In this document: piece by piece, positions 10,186-19,502 of the stretch | Layout: each line of letters begins with the position of its first letter | How positions within the stretch are numbered: position 1 is the first letter of the stretch | Origin: Blepharisma stoltei | Taxonomy: Eukaryota; Ciliophora; Heterotrichea; Heterotrichida; Blepharismidae | Direction of reading: 5' to 3' | DNA length: 64,000 nucleotides | Assembly: GCA_914767885.1 (NCBI GenBank) | Contig: CAJZBQ010000058.1 | Span: 1,065,501-1,129,500, forward strand | Notes under the pieces: generated by a model | The model's database searches: none | What the model saw: only the letters and a program-made list of their open reading frames with translations | Told to the model about the DNA's origin: nothing | Program-made: the position numbers and the translations under genes

Positions 10186-11298
10186 TTAATTATATGAAAA
10201 GCTATTCAGCCTTGGTTTTTTCGTACATACTAAAACTTTGTCAACGTCAAATCCATTTAATTCTCTCGGCAGAGGAGACACCTCAATAATGTCACAAGCC
10301 CATTTGTCAGGACTGGAAGGACTCATCAGTTCTTCAATATGCTCAGTTGGGACCTCTACTTCGTCTTGGCAAGGAGAAGCCAACGCTCTTAAGGCATTAA
10401 TTACGTCAGGCATAATGGGCACGTCTTCTTCGCTTTCTTCCACAAAATCAAAGCGGCTGCTATCTTGTTCCACATCTCTTGAATAAATTCTTGGCCTTGC
10501 TAATTTCACTGGCGTCAAAGTAAAGGACTCACTTGCTGCTCTTTCTCTGATAACTCTGGCAATCGGCAATTTGTAGCATCCATCAGGAGGCAGAATCCTT
10601 ATACCAAGACAGTCCAATTTGGCATGTTTAGGCTGTATGTGTCTGTTTTGTGGCATCGTGTCTCTTGCTAATGTGTCATAATCTGGAGCTAGCTTGTGCA
10701 GGTATAAACAGTCAGGTTTTGCACAAGCTCGACCTCTTAAAAAATAAGTGCAGTATTTTGTATATATTTTTACCTCATATTTCCTATAAGAAAATTAATA
10801 TTTTTTTATTAAAATTTCTTATATAAATGGTATAGTTCCATAAGTTGCAGTTAATTTTTTCCCGTCTAATTCAAAACCATTGCAGGCTTTAATACATATT
10901 GCAGCTTCTTCATCTGTAGAGAATGTGACATGAACCCCATAGCTTGGGCCGTTTGGGGTGTTTGTGTAAGCAGTGCCTTTGTTAATTACGCATTTTTTGA
11001 TTCTTCCATACTGTCCAAAGTATTCTTGACTTCTCAGCAATTCTTCGTCAGCTGTAGGAGCTGGGAGATTGATTATGTAGACCAGGTTACTTTGTATTAC
11101 ACGAGCTTTCGCCATCTCGTCTATATCTTGAAGAGGGATTTTCGGCAAATTTGTAGTCCTGAGTAAGTCTTACGGTTTGTCAGGTGAAGTTGTGTTTGAA
11201 ATTTTGTAAGGAGAAAGACTTGATGGGTTTTCACCCTTTTTGGTTGAGATTGTTATGGGAGAAACGTTAAGGTTTCGGGTCTTTTTAAGAGGTTCCAT
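10186..11298 (-). CDS. NOT4-like (CCR4-NOT subunit 4) protein: RRM plus C3H zinc finger, no RING
   Basis: 341 aa after removing a 15-nt intron (11159-11173) and a 72-bp IES (10763-10834). The RRM is unmistakably of the NOT4 type: ARVIQSNLVYIINLPAPTAD, YFGQYGRIKKCVINKGTAY, FELDGKKLTATYG. The IES join gives YGTTKYCTYFLRGRACAKPD, then CLYLHKL, the CX8CX4CX3H finger that follows the RRM in NOT4. The RING that makes NOT4 an E3 ubiquitin ligase is absent: the 60 residues before the RRM (MEPLKKTRNLNVSPI...) are Ser/Pro/Lys-rich without cysteine pairs. It would be an RNA-binding partner of CCR4-NOT without ligase activity, or the RING lies in another gene. The C-terminal ~150 residues are acidic and unrecognised. 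Confidence 0.88.
10763..10834. other. IES, 72 bp, AT-rich, in the NOT4-like gene
   Basis: TA at 10761-10762 and 10833-10834. It falls between RRM and zinc finger. Excision alone restores GTTKYCTYFLRG, matching the family closely. Confidence 0.88.
11159..11173 (-). other. 15-nt intron, GTAAGACTTACTCAG
   Basis: On the minus strand GT...AG, 15 nt. Without its removal the reading ends at UAA; with it the frame reads DKPTTNLPKIPLQDIDEMAK into the RRM. Confidence 0.85.
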
Positions 11299-12513
11299 GT
11301 ATTATTTCTAATAAAAATACAACAGAATTGAGCATTTGTTTTTATTTAGATGATTTAAGTTTGAATTAGTAATGGAGAAACAAATAATAGTTGAAAAATT
11401 ATAATGATAAGTAAAACTATCAAAATGGTATCAGAAATAAAAACAAACTTGCAGATAGGAACTGAAGTTAAAATACAATAATAAATTAGCTAAAAGGAGA
11501 TCGCTGTGAATTAGCTCAAGCTATAATAAGTATAACTTGATTTAATTAGTTTGCTTTATGGTGTTCTTCAGTTAAAAAATTCAATAAACAAAGTTAGTAT
11601 TAGTATATAAATTAAAATTTATTAAAGATATATAGATTCTTAAAGATACGCTTTAATCGAGCAATTTTAAATAATTTTACCATAACCCTTAATAAAGTTA
11701 AATGGCAGCTATGCTCATCCCTAAGCCTTTTAGCATAGCTGTATTTTAAATTGATTATTCATGCTTATATAAAATTATATAGCTTATATAAAATATGGTA
11801 AATCAAAGAATGCTTATGTGCGAATATAGAAGTCATGTAAATAATTAAAAATAAATTAAATTTGAAAATATAGTTAATTAAATTATGAAAACCAGAAATT
11901 TTATCTTAAAAAAAATTAGCTATTTTTATACTAAAACGGATTAAAACACATAATTATATTACCTTAAGGTCATTTCCCAGTTTTTTTAGACCAAAACTTT
12001 TTCCTTCCTGGTTTGAAAATAAATGATTTTCAAATTTAATCATTTGAAAAATATTTTTTCGTTTATTACTTATGCTAATTATTTATAATAGACCGACCGA
12101 GCAATTAAAAGTTTTTTTTCCTTTACGTTTAAGCGCTTCGCACTATTCGAAAAATTTATTTTGTTGGGTTGTTTATTACAACAAACAAGATTTTAAATTC
12201 TTTCTCGTTCTTGGCCAAGAGAAAATTATAAGTATTTTAATTAGTTAACAACTCTTAAAGCAAAATGGGATACTCCTTGTTCAAATAAAATAAAACTTAT
12301 TTCAAAACATAGTTCAAAAATTCAATCAAGACTATTAAAAATTTCTAGATTAAAAATCGCATAATATAACAGTGACTTCACTATTAAACATAATAAAATG
12401 GCGACTGTAACAAATATACAGATAAAAAAATGGAATTAGCGAATTATCTAGAATTGTAACCCAAATTTTAGCATTATTTAGAATTTATATAAACATCGAA
12501 ACGATAACATTAT
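11299..12513. other. Intergenic, AT-rich, no gene seen
   Basis: About 1.2 kb between two minus-strand genes. It has a small inverted repeat around 11700-11740 (AGGCTTTTAGCATAGCTG region) and long A/T runs. No ORF, tRNA or MITE end is supported. Confidence 0.55.
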
Positions 12514-13248
12514 TTATTGATTCGCTTCAATTTTCTGCTTTTTCCTTGGCTTGGCATCTAGACCAACTTTTCTTGCTTTGACCACTAAATTTTCAATGAT
12601 AAGTGGTTTGATATAAGGAGCTTCCTTTGGTGCTACTACCAAAAAGAAACTCCCATGCCTATAATGTGAAGTAACCTCTTTAATTACAATTTTCTTATAA
12701 TTCAGAACACTGTCTGACTCTACATCCACCGTCCCTCTCATGATTTTGTCCCCATTTGTGGTCGTTTCCATCAGCTTAGGTGGGTTTTCATTTGTGAATA
12801 ACAGAATTTTAAAATGTACAGGGTTTGGTAGGGTGGTTTTGTTCCCTTCCTGGTCTGTTATTTGCGCTACTATAGAAAAGGCTTTTTCTTTGAATACTGG
12901 GTGAGGAATATCGTTTAGTAGCTCAAGTGAGTACTGTCAGTCTGGCGCCTCTCCACAGAGTTTTTCAAGTAAAAACTCGCTTGCAATTGGTTCTTCCCTT
13001 GGTATTATAACCGAATAATTTTTGTTGCCAGCTTTTAGGGAATTTATTTCAGATGTTATTCATTGTAATTTTCCCATGTTGGAGTTGCACTGTTCAGAAA
13101 GCATTCTGAGCACAGCCAACTGGTCTTGGTAGCCTTTTAGTAGATATGATAAGGGCGAGTTGTCCACCCCAATCGGGCTACTGCTTGCTGCCTGAAGTTC
13201 TTGATTTAACAAATTTAGATACTCAAAGCATCCGAATAAAGAAGCCAT
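12514..13248 (-). CDS. Conserved-looking protein with basic C-terminus, function unknown
   Basis: 244 aa read with two UGA as Trp (MGKLQWITSEIN and EAPDWQYSLELL). It starts MASLFGCFEYLNLLNQ and ends UAA. The N-terminal ~60 residues look helical; the middle (VFKEKAFSIVAQITDQEGNK, VHFKILLFTNENPPKL) looks like a beta-rich fold. The last 20 residues (KARKVGLDAKPRKKQKIEAN) form a cluster of Lys/Arg like a nuclear localisation signal. The overall feel is of a nuclear DNA-binding or calmodulin-binding-type regulator, but no family can be named. No intron or IES was found. Confidence 0.8.
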
Positions 13249-14456
13249 TACTTTAGAATTAACTCCATTTAAGAAATCGAAATTCTAGAAAACATGGAAG
13301 AATTAAAATAAGTAAAGAAAACGCTCTCTTAAAATTGGCCAAAAAGCAGCAAATAATGCTTAATCGCATTATTTGTTATGCAGCACTCAACACCGCAATT
13401 AATTTTGCTATCGAGGTAAAAGTATTTCTAAATAATTAGCTTAGAAAAAGAAAAAAAAATCGTTGTTTGTTTTTCTATTCCAAGAACTGGTAGATAAAAT
13501 AGGCGTGATAAATGCAAAGTATTCCCTTGATGCTTTAATTTTTATAATTATGCTACTGAATATTAAGGCCTATACAAAAAATATGGAATTTGTTGCCTTT
13601 GAGAGATAGAATTAATGTTTTTAGAAAGCATCAGTAGCAAAGGAAATTTTACCTGTACTAATAATATTAGATATAAGATAGCCGAATTCTAATATAATGA
13701 ATCACCATTTTGAATATTTATTATTGATGGGGAAAAGTAATATTTCATATTTCAGCTTTTCATGAATAAAGCAGATGAGATGCAAGTCAAAAATTCTTTG
13801 GAATGATTTATTTAGTTTTTTTTATCTTAACTATTATAAAGCTACTAAAGATTCGTAATATAAACATATGATAGAAAAAGAAATATTATTGAATTGGTTT
13901 TAACTATAGGGTACAAGAAAGATGATGCCATACAAAACAATTATATAGCACACTAAGAAAACTTTGCTAATCAAAATCTTTACCATTTTTCAGTATTCTG
14001 ATCAGTGCTTCGCTCAGAAAAGTAAAAAAAATGAAATATAAATCTAAAGACTGCATTGAGCATTTTGTAAATGTTTTTTGCAATTAAAATGAAGATCGAT
14101 TTGCATTTGAGTTTTAAAAAATATAGCTAGCAAAAAAGGACATAATCAATTGGCTGAAATTCTTAATTAATTTATAATTTTTTAAGTATCAGTTAATTGG
14201 ATATTATGAAGAAATAAATAAAAATAAATTTAAGACGATTAATTATATGATTTGAATAATTAGTCACAGTTGCTTTATTCCTGAATTGCTTCATGTCTAA
14301 AAAGTATGATATTGTTTAAATAAAATGTCATAAATTATAAGTATATTATAGGATTTTTAAAATAATTCTATATTGAAAGCACTGCTCAAAAATAAAAATC
14401 TATAATTTTTAAGGTCTAAGCCGATTTAAAGAGCTTTAGTGATTACTTATATGGCT
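13249..14456. other. Intergenic, AT-rich
   Basis: About 1.2 kb. A short open stretch at 13352-13430 (MLNRIICYAALNTAINFAIE) is too short to call. Nothing else was recognised. Confidence 0.5.
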
Positions 14457-15708
14457 TTAAGTAAATGATACTACAAAGAATAAGCTAAAACCACAATAAA
14501 TCACTCTATAACTGTTGCAATCCTTTACTATATAACTATTGTCATAGAGCCGAATTTTCAAAAAAAATTTAGAAATTAGGATATAAACTACACATATAAT
14601 TATTCAAGTTAAAGCTTCATCAGTATTTAGAGATACATCCACTCCTAGATTCTTCTTTCTCGCAATCTTGTTAAAAACGACCTTTTTGTGCAAAGAAAAT
14701 CCTTATATTTTAAAAATAACGTTGTGAACTAGCCTGATTTCTTAACACCTCAGCTGGGAAAGCTGGTGGACCTTGCGGAAGGAGGACAGCATTCAGAAAT
14801 GTGTATCCGGCCAGATTTTACTTGGCTTGGTGGGGCGCAATGTCAGCCGCATGCTCATATCTAGGTAAAGTCTTTACCTTGCAGAGAGATGATTTGCTGG
14901 AGCTGGAATGGAGACACCCGGTAAGGCAAGAGTTTATCGCTTGGCCAATCGGAGAAATAGTGCGATACCAGGCGCTGCATCCTGACTTTGGATTCCATTT
15001 TGGTTGAGAGCTCGCCAATTTTTCAATCTTCCAACCCCTTTGATATACGGCATGGCGACCCAGAGTCTCTGACTCTAGAGTAGCAAGTGCAAGCCCTGAT
15101 CGGTGAGGAGCAACACAGAAAAAGGCGATGTCCAGACTGAAAAGCAAGCGGGCAGAGCGCTATACGGAGGGGAGGGTGGCTTGCAGGTCTGCAGAAGGCT
15201 TCTCAATAAGTAATAAAAAGTAAGCAAAGAAAATCCTTCAGGAGAGTCCGAAATATTTTTTATATGAGAAGTAACTGAGTAATCATCAGATGATAAACTA
15301 TAATCTTGACTGTGCTTGTGGCTATGGGAGATTTTCGGGAAAAATACTTTTGATTTTGTTTCTGAGGATTTGGCAGAGTAATTTTCAGGGAAATTTAATT
15401 TTAAATCAGTTGGTACCCTCTCACTTCTAGGCTTTTTAGGCTTCTTTTCTGTGTAATCTGAATTTCTTGAAGATTCTATAGGGATTTTTGATACAAATTT
15501 TGGTAGGAGATCGGGTGATTTTCTTCCTCTATTTAAATTTTCTATGTTATGGCTTTTTCTAAGAATTGTATAAGTGCTATAGCTCATGCATCTTAATAGA
15601 TCTCTATACCCCAGGGAATACCGACCAGAAAAAATATGGCGCAGGGCATCTGCCTTATATAGTATAAGTCTGATTAGGCAACTTAAAGCCATAAACGAGA
15701 TTTGCCAT
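14457..15708 (-). CDS. Unknown basic/Ser-rich protein, split by two inserts
   Basis: Proposed 207-aa protein starting MANLVYGFKLPNQTYTILRK. Two inserts are removed: 15576-15669 (8-bp direct repeat GTATAAGT) and 14705-15223 (15-bp direct repeat). The middle is rich in Ser/Lys/Pro (GRKSPDLLPKFVSKIP; KKPKKPRSER). After the second join it reads SPEGFSLHKKVVFNKIARKK and continues through one UGA-Trp into a hydrophobic, AT-rich end (WIIICVVYILIS) that may be a membrane anchor or may be read-through of an unrecognised 3' end. No family resemblance was seen. The restored length is a whole number of codons, which supports the joins. Confidence 0.6.
14705..15223. mobile_element. SINE/LINE-like insert, 519 bp, 15-bp target duplication
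   Basis: The 15-bp repeat GCAAAGAAAATCCTT stands perfectly at 14690-14704 and 15224-15238. The body is much GC-richer than its surroundings, and the right end has a degenerate tail AATAAGTAATAAAAAGTAA. It has no terminal inverted repeats. The repeat does not contain TA, unlike most inserts here. Small ORFs inside have no family match. Confidence 0.82.
15576..15669. other. IES, 94 bp, with 8-bp direct repeat
   Basis: GTATAAGT stands at 15568-15575 and 15662-15669 and contains TA. Excision gives NQTYTILRKSHNIENL in frame. Confidence 0.75.
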
Positions 15709-15759
15709 TTTCGTTTCAACTTTTCAAAAAATCTGACAAGTACAAATTAACTTTGGAAA

Positions 15760-16035
15760 TTAAAATGGATGGCCAATAATGATCTTAAATATTTCAGGAT
15801 CTATATTGAGGTCGTTTAAATTCGCTTGAAAATTAAAAAGAAACTCTCCCATATTCGCTAGATTCGTTGAGCCTCGAAATTTTGATAGCTTTTTATTGCT
15901 AAAATGCTCAACATACGGGAATATTGATCGAGGAGAATCTCTGGCTATTTCTTTTAAATTGGATGCTTCTAATTCTGAAATGATCTTTCTTATATTTAGC
16001 TGTGGCCTGATAAAGTAAGTTTTGTTTTGTTCCAT
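15760..16035 (-). CDS. Small protein, function unknown
   Basis: 91 aa, MEQNKTYFIRPQLNIRKIIS to KIIIGHPF, stop UAA. It is 51 bp upstream of the next minus-strand gene, a normal spacing in a compact ciliate genome. It has mixed charged/hydrophobic helices and no family resemblance. It could instead be an upstream exon of the gene at 14457-15708, but no intron or TA join I tried connects them in frame. Confidence 0.6.
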   Translation of the reverse strand: MEQNKTYFIRPQLNIRKIISELEASNLKEIARDSPRSIFPYVEHFSNKKLSKFRGSTNLANMGEFLFNFQANLNDLNIDPEIFKIIIGHPF

Positions 16036-16654
16036 TATAATTTTTTCAGGACTCAGCTGGTTTCATATTCTTTGTGAGAGGTTCTTATTACTCAATCTGG
16101 AAAAATCGACGATTAAATGCTGAACAGAAAAATATATTTCACGACAAATCAATGATGTCTTTATTAGATTTTTTTATATGTGATTGTATAGAAAGCTTAT
16201 TGCGCTGTTAAAATAGTTTAGATTTTAATCTTTTTGTCAAGCTAGAAAACCTTTATTGAGCTCAATAAATAAATAAATAATCAAAAAAATAGAAAATTTT
16301 TTTAAGAGCCACATTCATTTAATTAGCAAAAAATAAATGAAAAATTTCACGATTTTTACATCTAATTCTCAAAGAAACTGCAAAAGTGTCCTGACAAGAA
16401 TTTTAGATGAGTACGACTAAGTATTATATCTACTGAATAAAGGTCCATATAAAAGGCCAAAAGTAATATAGCAAAATAGCTAGATTTTTAGCTTAATAAA
16501 CTGAAAATGATTAAATTTATGCTTCCTAGAATGTCAATTGAGCTTAAAGATTTTAATCAAAATATTTATTAGCTCAAAGCAAATGAGAAACATCTTAAAA
16601 ATGGGAAAAAAGCTAAACAGTAAATGAACATGCCTTTTATAATTCAAAAAGATA

Positions 16655-17065
16655 TAAATTGTGACGTTGACGGAAATTGATCTCAAAGGCACACCCCTAT
16701 GGAGCAGTTGGACTCATCCTGATGAAGCTAAAATCACTTTTAAACTAGGCCATTTCAGACTTAGGGATGCTATTTCGAAGAGGGAAGTTTTTTTTTCTCC
16801 CAAAGGTTTTTCTGTCCCTTACAGATGGGCTATACACATTTTGCCTACAATATATCTTCATCTATTAGGACTATCGAGTAACCGACAGAGGGTGGATCTA
16901 ACCTAAAAAGCTAATCCTTGGTTAGGTGAATCTGGGCAGAAAATTCAAAGAGGGTACAATTTTGATTAGCCTAGCATCATTTGCACTCTGGTATCTATAC
17001 ACCCAGCTTAGGCAACCTTTCCTGGAGTCAATGCATTCCATCTAGTGGGGGCCCTCTTATGGCCG
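16655..17065. mobile_element. GC-rich SINE-like insert in intergenic DNA
   Basis: A block of about 410 bp of GC-rich, non-coding-looking sequence (GACGTTGACGG ... CTCTTATGGCCGTGCAC) in otherwise AT-rich DNA, ending about 35 bp before the THOC1 start. TATAATT words near 16636 and 17085 may be remains of a target duplication. The rest of 16036-17099 holds nothing recognisable. Family membership is inferred from composition and size. Confidence 0.45.
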
Positions 17066-17099
17066 TGCACTTTAATCTTAATAATTATATAATTTTAAT

Positions 17100-19470
17100 A
17101 TGAACAAAGACACAATTCTCAGCCTAACAAAATCCACAAATATTCAAGGTCTGAAACTTTCTGTCTTATCTCACCTTGCAGATCACCCTCATCTAACAGA
17201 TAATCTTATCGGTGAGCTGCAATTATCTTTATCCCATTTCATCAAGCAAGGCTACACAACTAAAAATTTCACCGAAGTCGGGATTATTCTTGACTTAGTC
17301 ACATGACTATATGAAGAAAAAAAAATTGACCTGCTTCAATGTTTATCAGTTATCGAAGATACCTTTGAGAAGCTTGACACCTTACATATAGAAGAATTTT
17401 TCCCTCATTTAGAAAAATTAGGCGCCAAACAAATCGTATCATTTACTTTAGACTGAGGAAAAAGCGAAAACAGTGATGCTGAGGATCAACAATAGCCTTT
17501 TAAAGCGGCTAAGCAAAAGATGCCAAGCCAAATTCAGGTTTCGTGTGCAGCTGCTGCTAGCGTCTTCAATTGCATTGATTTCTGAACGGTCTGGCGTTAA
17601 TTTTAAAGGAAACTTTGCAAGCAGGGCGACAAAAACCCAGATTAGCAATGATACAGTGTTTTCTTGAATCCTCAATGTTTTGAGTTTTTCACGTGATCCG
17701 ATCACCCTTTTTAAGGATTCAGATAAATTTGACAGATGTTTAGAGCATATAGAAAACCTCCTGGAGCACTTCAAGACCATTAATATTGAAAAATCAAGCA
17801 TGGCTTTTTATCTTCCTGAAGCCAGGCTATTTGAATTCCAAGTAAAAGACTCAGAGTTCATATGCTTTATCGTCACTTTAATTATGCTGCTAGCTCAAAC
17901 TTTAACGTCACCTGCAAACCAAGTACAAACTTCTGTGTTTATCTTAAGCGAATTACAAAAAAACAAGCTGGGATCAATTGTACTGAAATCTAAAGACATT
18001 TTAAATGAAATAAACCCACCCATACTAAAAATCATATACAATTTCGCAAAACTGATTAATTTGACTGAATTTTTAGTATTAATTTTACCATAAAAAAGGC
18101 TTTAAAAGCAGTATTTAGATGTCTATCCTTTTAAAATTAGCATAGAATCATCACTGAATAATGAGCTATTCTGGGTTAAGTGGAAACTAAACCAATGCCA
18201 AGCTTTTGAAAAAGAAAGCTGCATTGAAGTCCCTTCTAAACATGAAATTGAGCTTGAAGAAGGAGAAGTTGGGAATGACGAAGTCAAGACAAATAAATCT
18301 GAGCCTCTTTTTGATGAATATTTACAAGAGCCGACTATGGAGAACTACTTGGAAAGAGTTTATGCAGATTTAGACCCTGACGAAGGGATTGAAGAAGAAT
18401 ATAAATGCAAAAAAGACCCTGTCTACTCTTGGAGACTATTAAGGCTAGTTTCTCAAAATAGAATTGATATTTTTGGCAGGCTGGATAATATTGATGTAGA
18501 AAAAGTTGCCATTGAAATCAAAAAAGATGCAGGAGAATGGGTAGAGCCAGAGGAAAATGGAGAAAAAGAAGGAAGCAATATTGATATTGTAGATGAAATT
18601 ATGGAAGAGTCAAATAATGGATTTTCAGAAGAAAAAGAAAATGAGGAAATGATAAAAGGAGTTGAAAGTGAAGGGTTTGAGGAAGGAGAAGAATTAAAAG
18701 ATGAAGAAAATGATGAAGAGGAAGGAATGGAATTAGAAAAAGAGGTAAAAGAAAAAGTTGAAAAAATTGAGAGCAAAAGAGAAGGGATGGAATTAGAAAA
18801 AGAGATAAAAGAAAAAGCTGAAATAATTGAGAACAAAAGAGAAGGGATGGAATTAGAAAAAGAGATAAAAGAAAAAGATGAAAAAATTGAGAACAGAAGA
18901 GAAGGGATGGAATTAGAAAAAGAGATAAAAGAAAAAGCTGAAATAATTGGGAACAAAAGAGAAGGGATGAAATTAGAAAAAGAGATAAAAGAAAAAGATG
19001 AACAAATTGAGAACAGAAGAGAAGGGATGGAATTAGAAAAAGAGATAAAAGAAAAAGCTGAAAAAATTGAGGACAAAAAAGAAGAGATAGAAATTCATGA
19101 TATAATTGAAATAGAAGATAGGAAAATAAATGAGAATGCTGAAAAAATCACGAGCAAAAGAGAGGTTATAGAAATTCATAGCTCTCCAAGAAAGTCGCCT
19201 AAAATGGATGAAGAGAAAACAAAAACTGAAGAAAAAGAAAAAATTATAAGCAAAAAAGAAATTTATATATCTTCAAGAAAGTCACCTAAGAGAGAGGAAA
19301 AAATAAGAGAATCAGAACAATTCAAAAAAAATGCAAAGGAGATACAAGATTTTTCAAGAAAATCACCTAAGAAAGAGGAAAAAGAAGTCGAAAAAATCCC
19401 AATCAAAAGAGAAGGGAAAGAAATTCATGATTCTCCCAGAAAATCACCCAAAATTGACAAGTCTTCATAA
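17100..19470 (+). CDS. THOC1: THO complex subunit 1 (THOC1/HPR1), with minisatellite-encoded tail
   Basis: 759 aa after removing a 16-nt intron (17436-17451) and a 75-bp IES (18039-18113). Family landmarks: VMLRINNSLLKRLSKRCQAK and VQLLLASSIALISERSGVN (cf. the CNDLLRRLS...LSEKSGLN region of THOC1), ELFWVKWKLNQCQAFEKESC (the WxxWKxxxCP box), the acidic ELEEGEVGNDE, then EEEYKCKKDPVYSWRLLRLV. THO couples transcription to mRNA export in the nucleus. From about residue 480 on, the protein leaves the family: an EK-rich repeat region encoded by six 60-bp units, then SSRKSPKREEK-type motifs; no death domain is seen. One UGA is read as Trp near 17305. Confidence 0.9.
17436..17451 (+). other. 16-nt intron, GTATCATTTACTTTAG
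   Basis: Removing these 16 nt shifts frame by one and yields KQITEEKAKTVMLRINNSLL, the conserved THOC1 sequence; the unspliced frame ends at UAG near 17495. Confidence 0.9.
18039..18113. other. IES, 75 bp, AT-rich, in THOC1
   Basis: TA at 18037-18038 and 18112-18113. It contains two in-frame UAA. Excision gives NPPILKIIYLDVYPFKISIE, after which the WxxW box follows. Other TA pairs were possible; this one keeps frame and gives the best family fit. Confidence 0.75.
18722..19080 (+). repeat. 60-bp coding tandem repeat, six copies
   Basis: Six units of exactly 60 bp encode GMELEKEIKEKAEIIENKRE-type 20-residue repeats. Copies alternate between an AEIIENKRE and a DEKIENRRE variant, so the true unit may be a 120-bp dimer. 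The low divergence implies recent expansion. Confidence 0.95.
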
Positions 19471-19502
19471 TTTTCATAAATTAATCCCATGATTTTTTAA
19501 AT

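Noticed and set aside
13352-13430. Short ORF MLNRIICYAALNTAIN
   Set aside because: Too short, no splice or IES join found to extend it, and AT-rich surroundings.
14801-15147. Two short ORFs inside the GC-rich insert
   Set aside because: They overlap on opposite strands, have no family resemblance, and lie wholly inside an insert with 15-bp target duplications.
15760-16035. Joining this small gene to the downstream one by a 19-20 nt intron or IES
   Set aside because: The GT...AG candidate is 19 nt and lies after an in-frame UAA; the TA join would be 20 bp, far below any other IES here.
18453-19076. Minus-strand open frame of FSFISFSNSIPSLL repeats
   Set aside because: Antisense of the 60-bp THOC1 minisatellite.
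18722-19080. CRISPR-like regular repeat
   Set aside because: Units are contiguous with no spacers and code for protein; the genome is eukaryotic.
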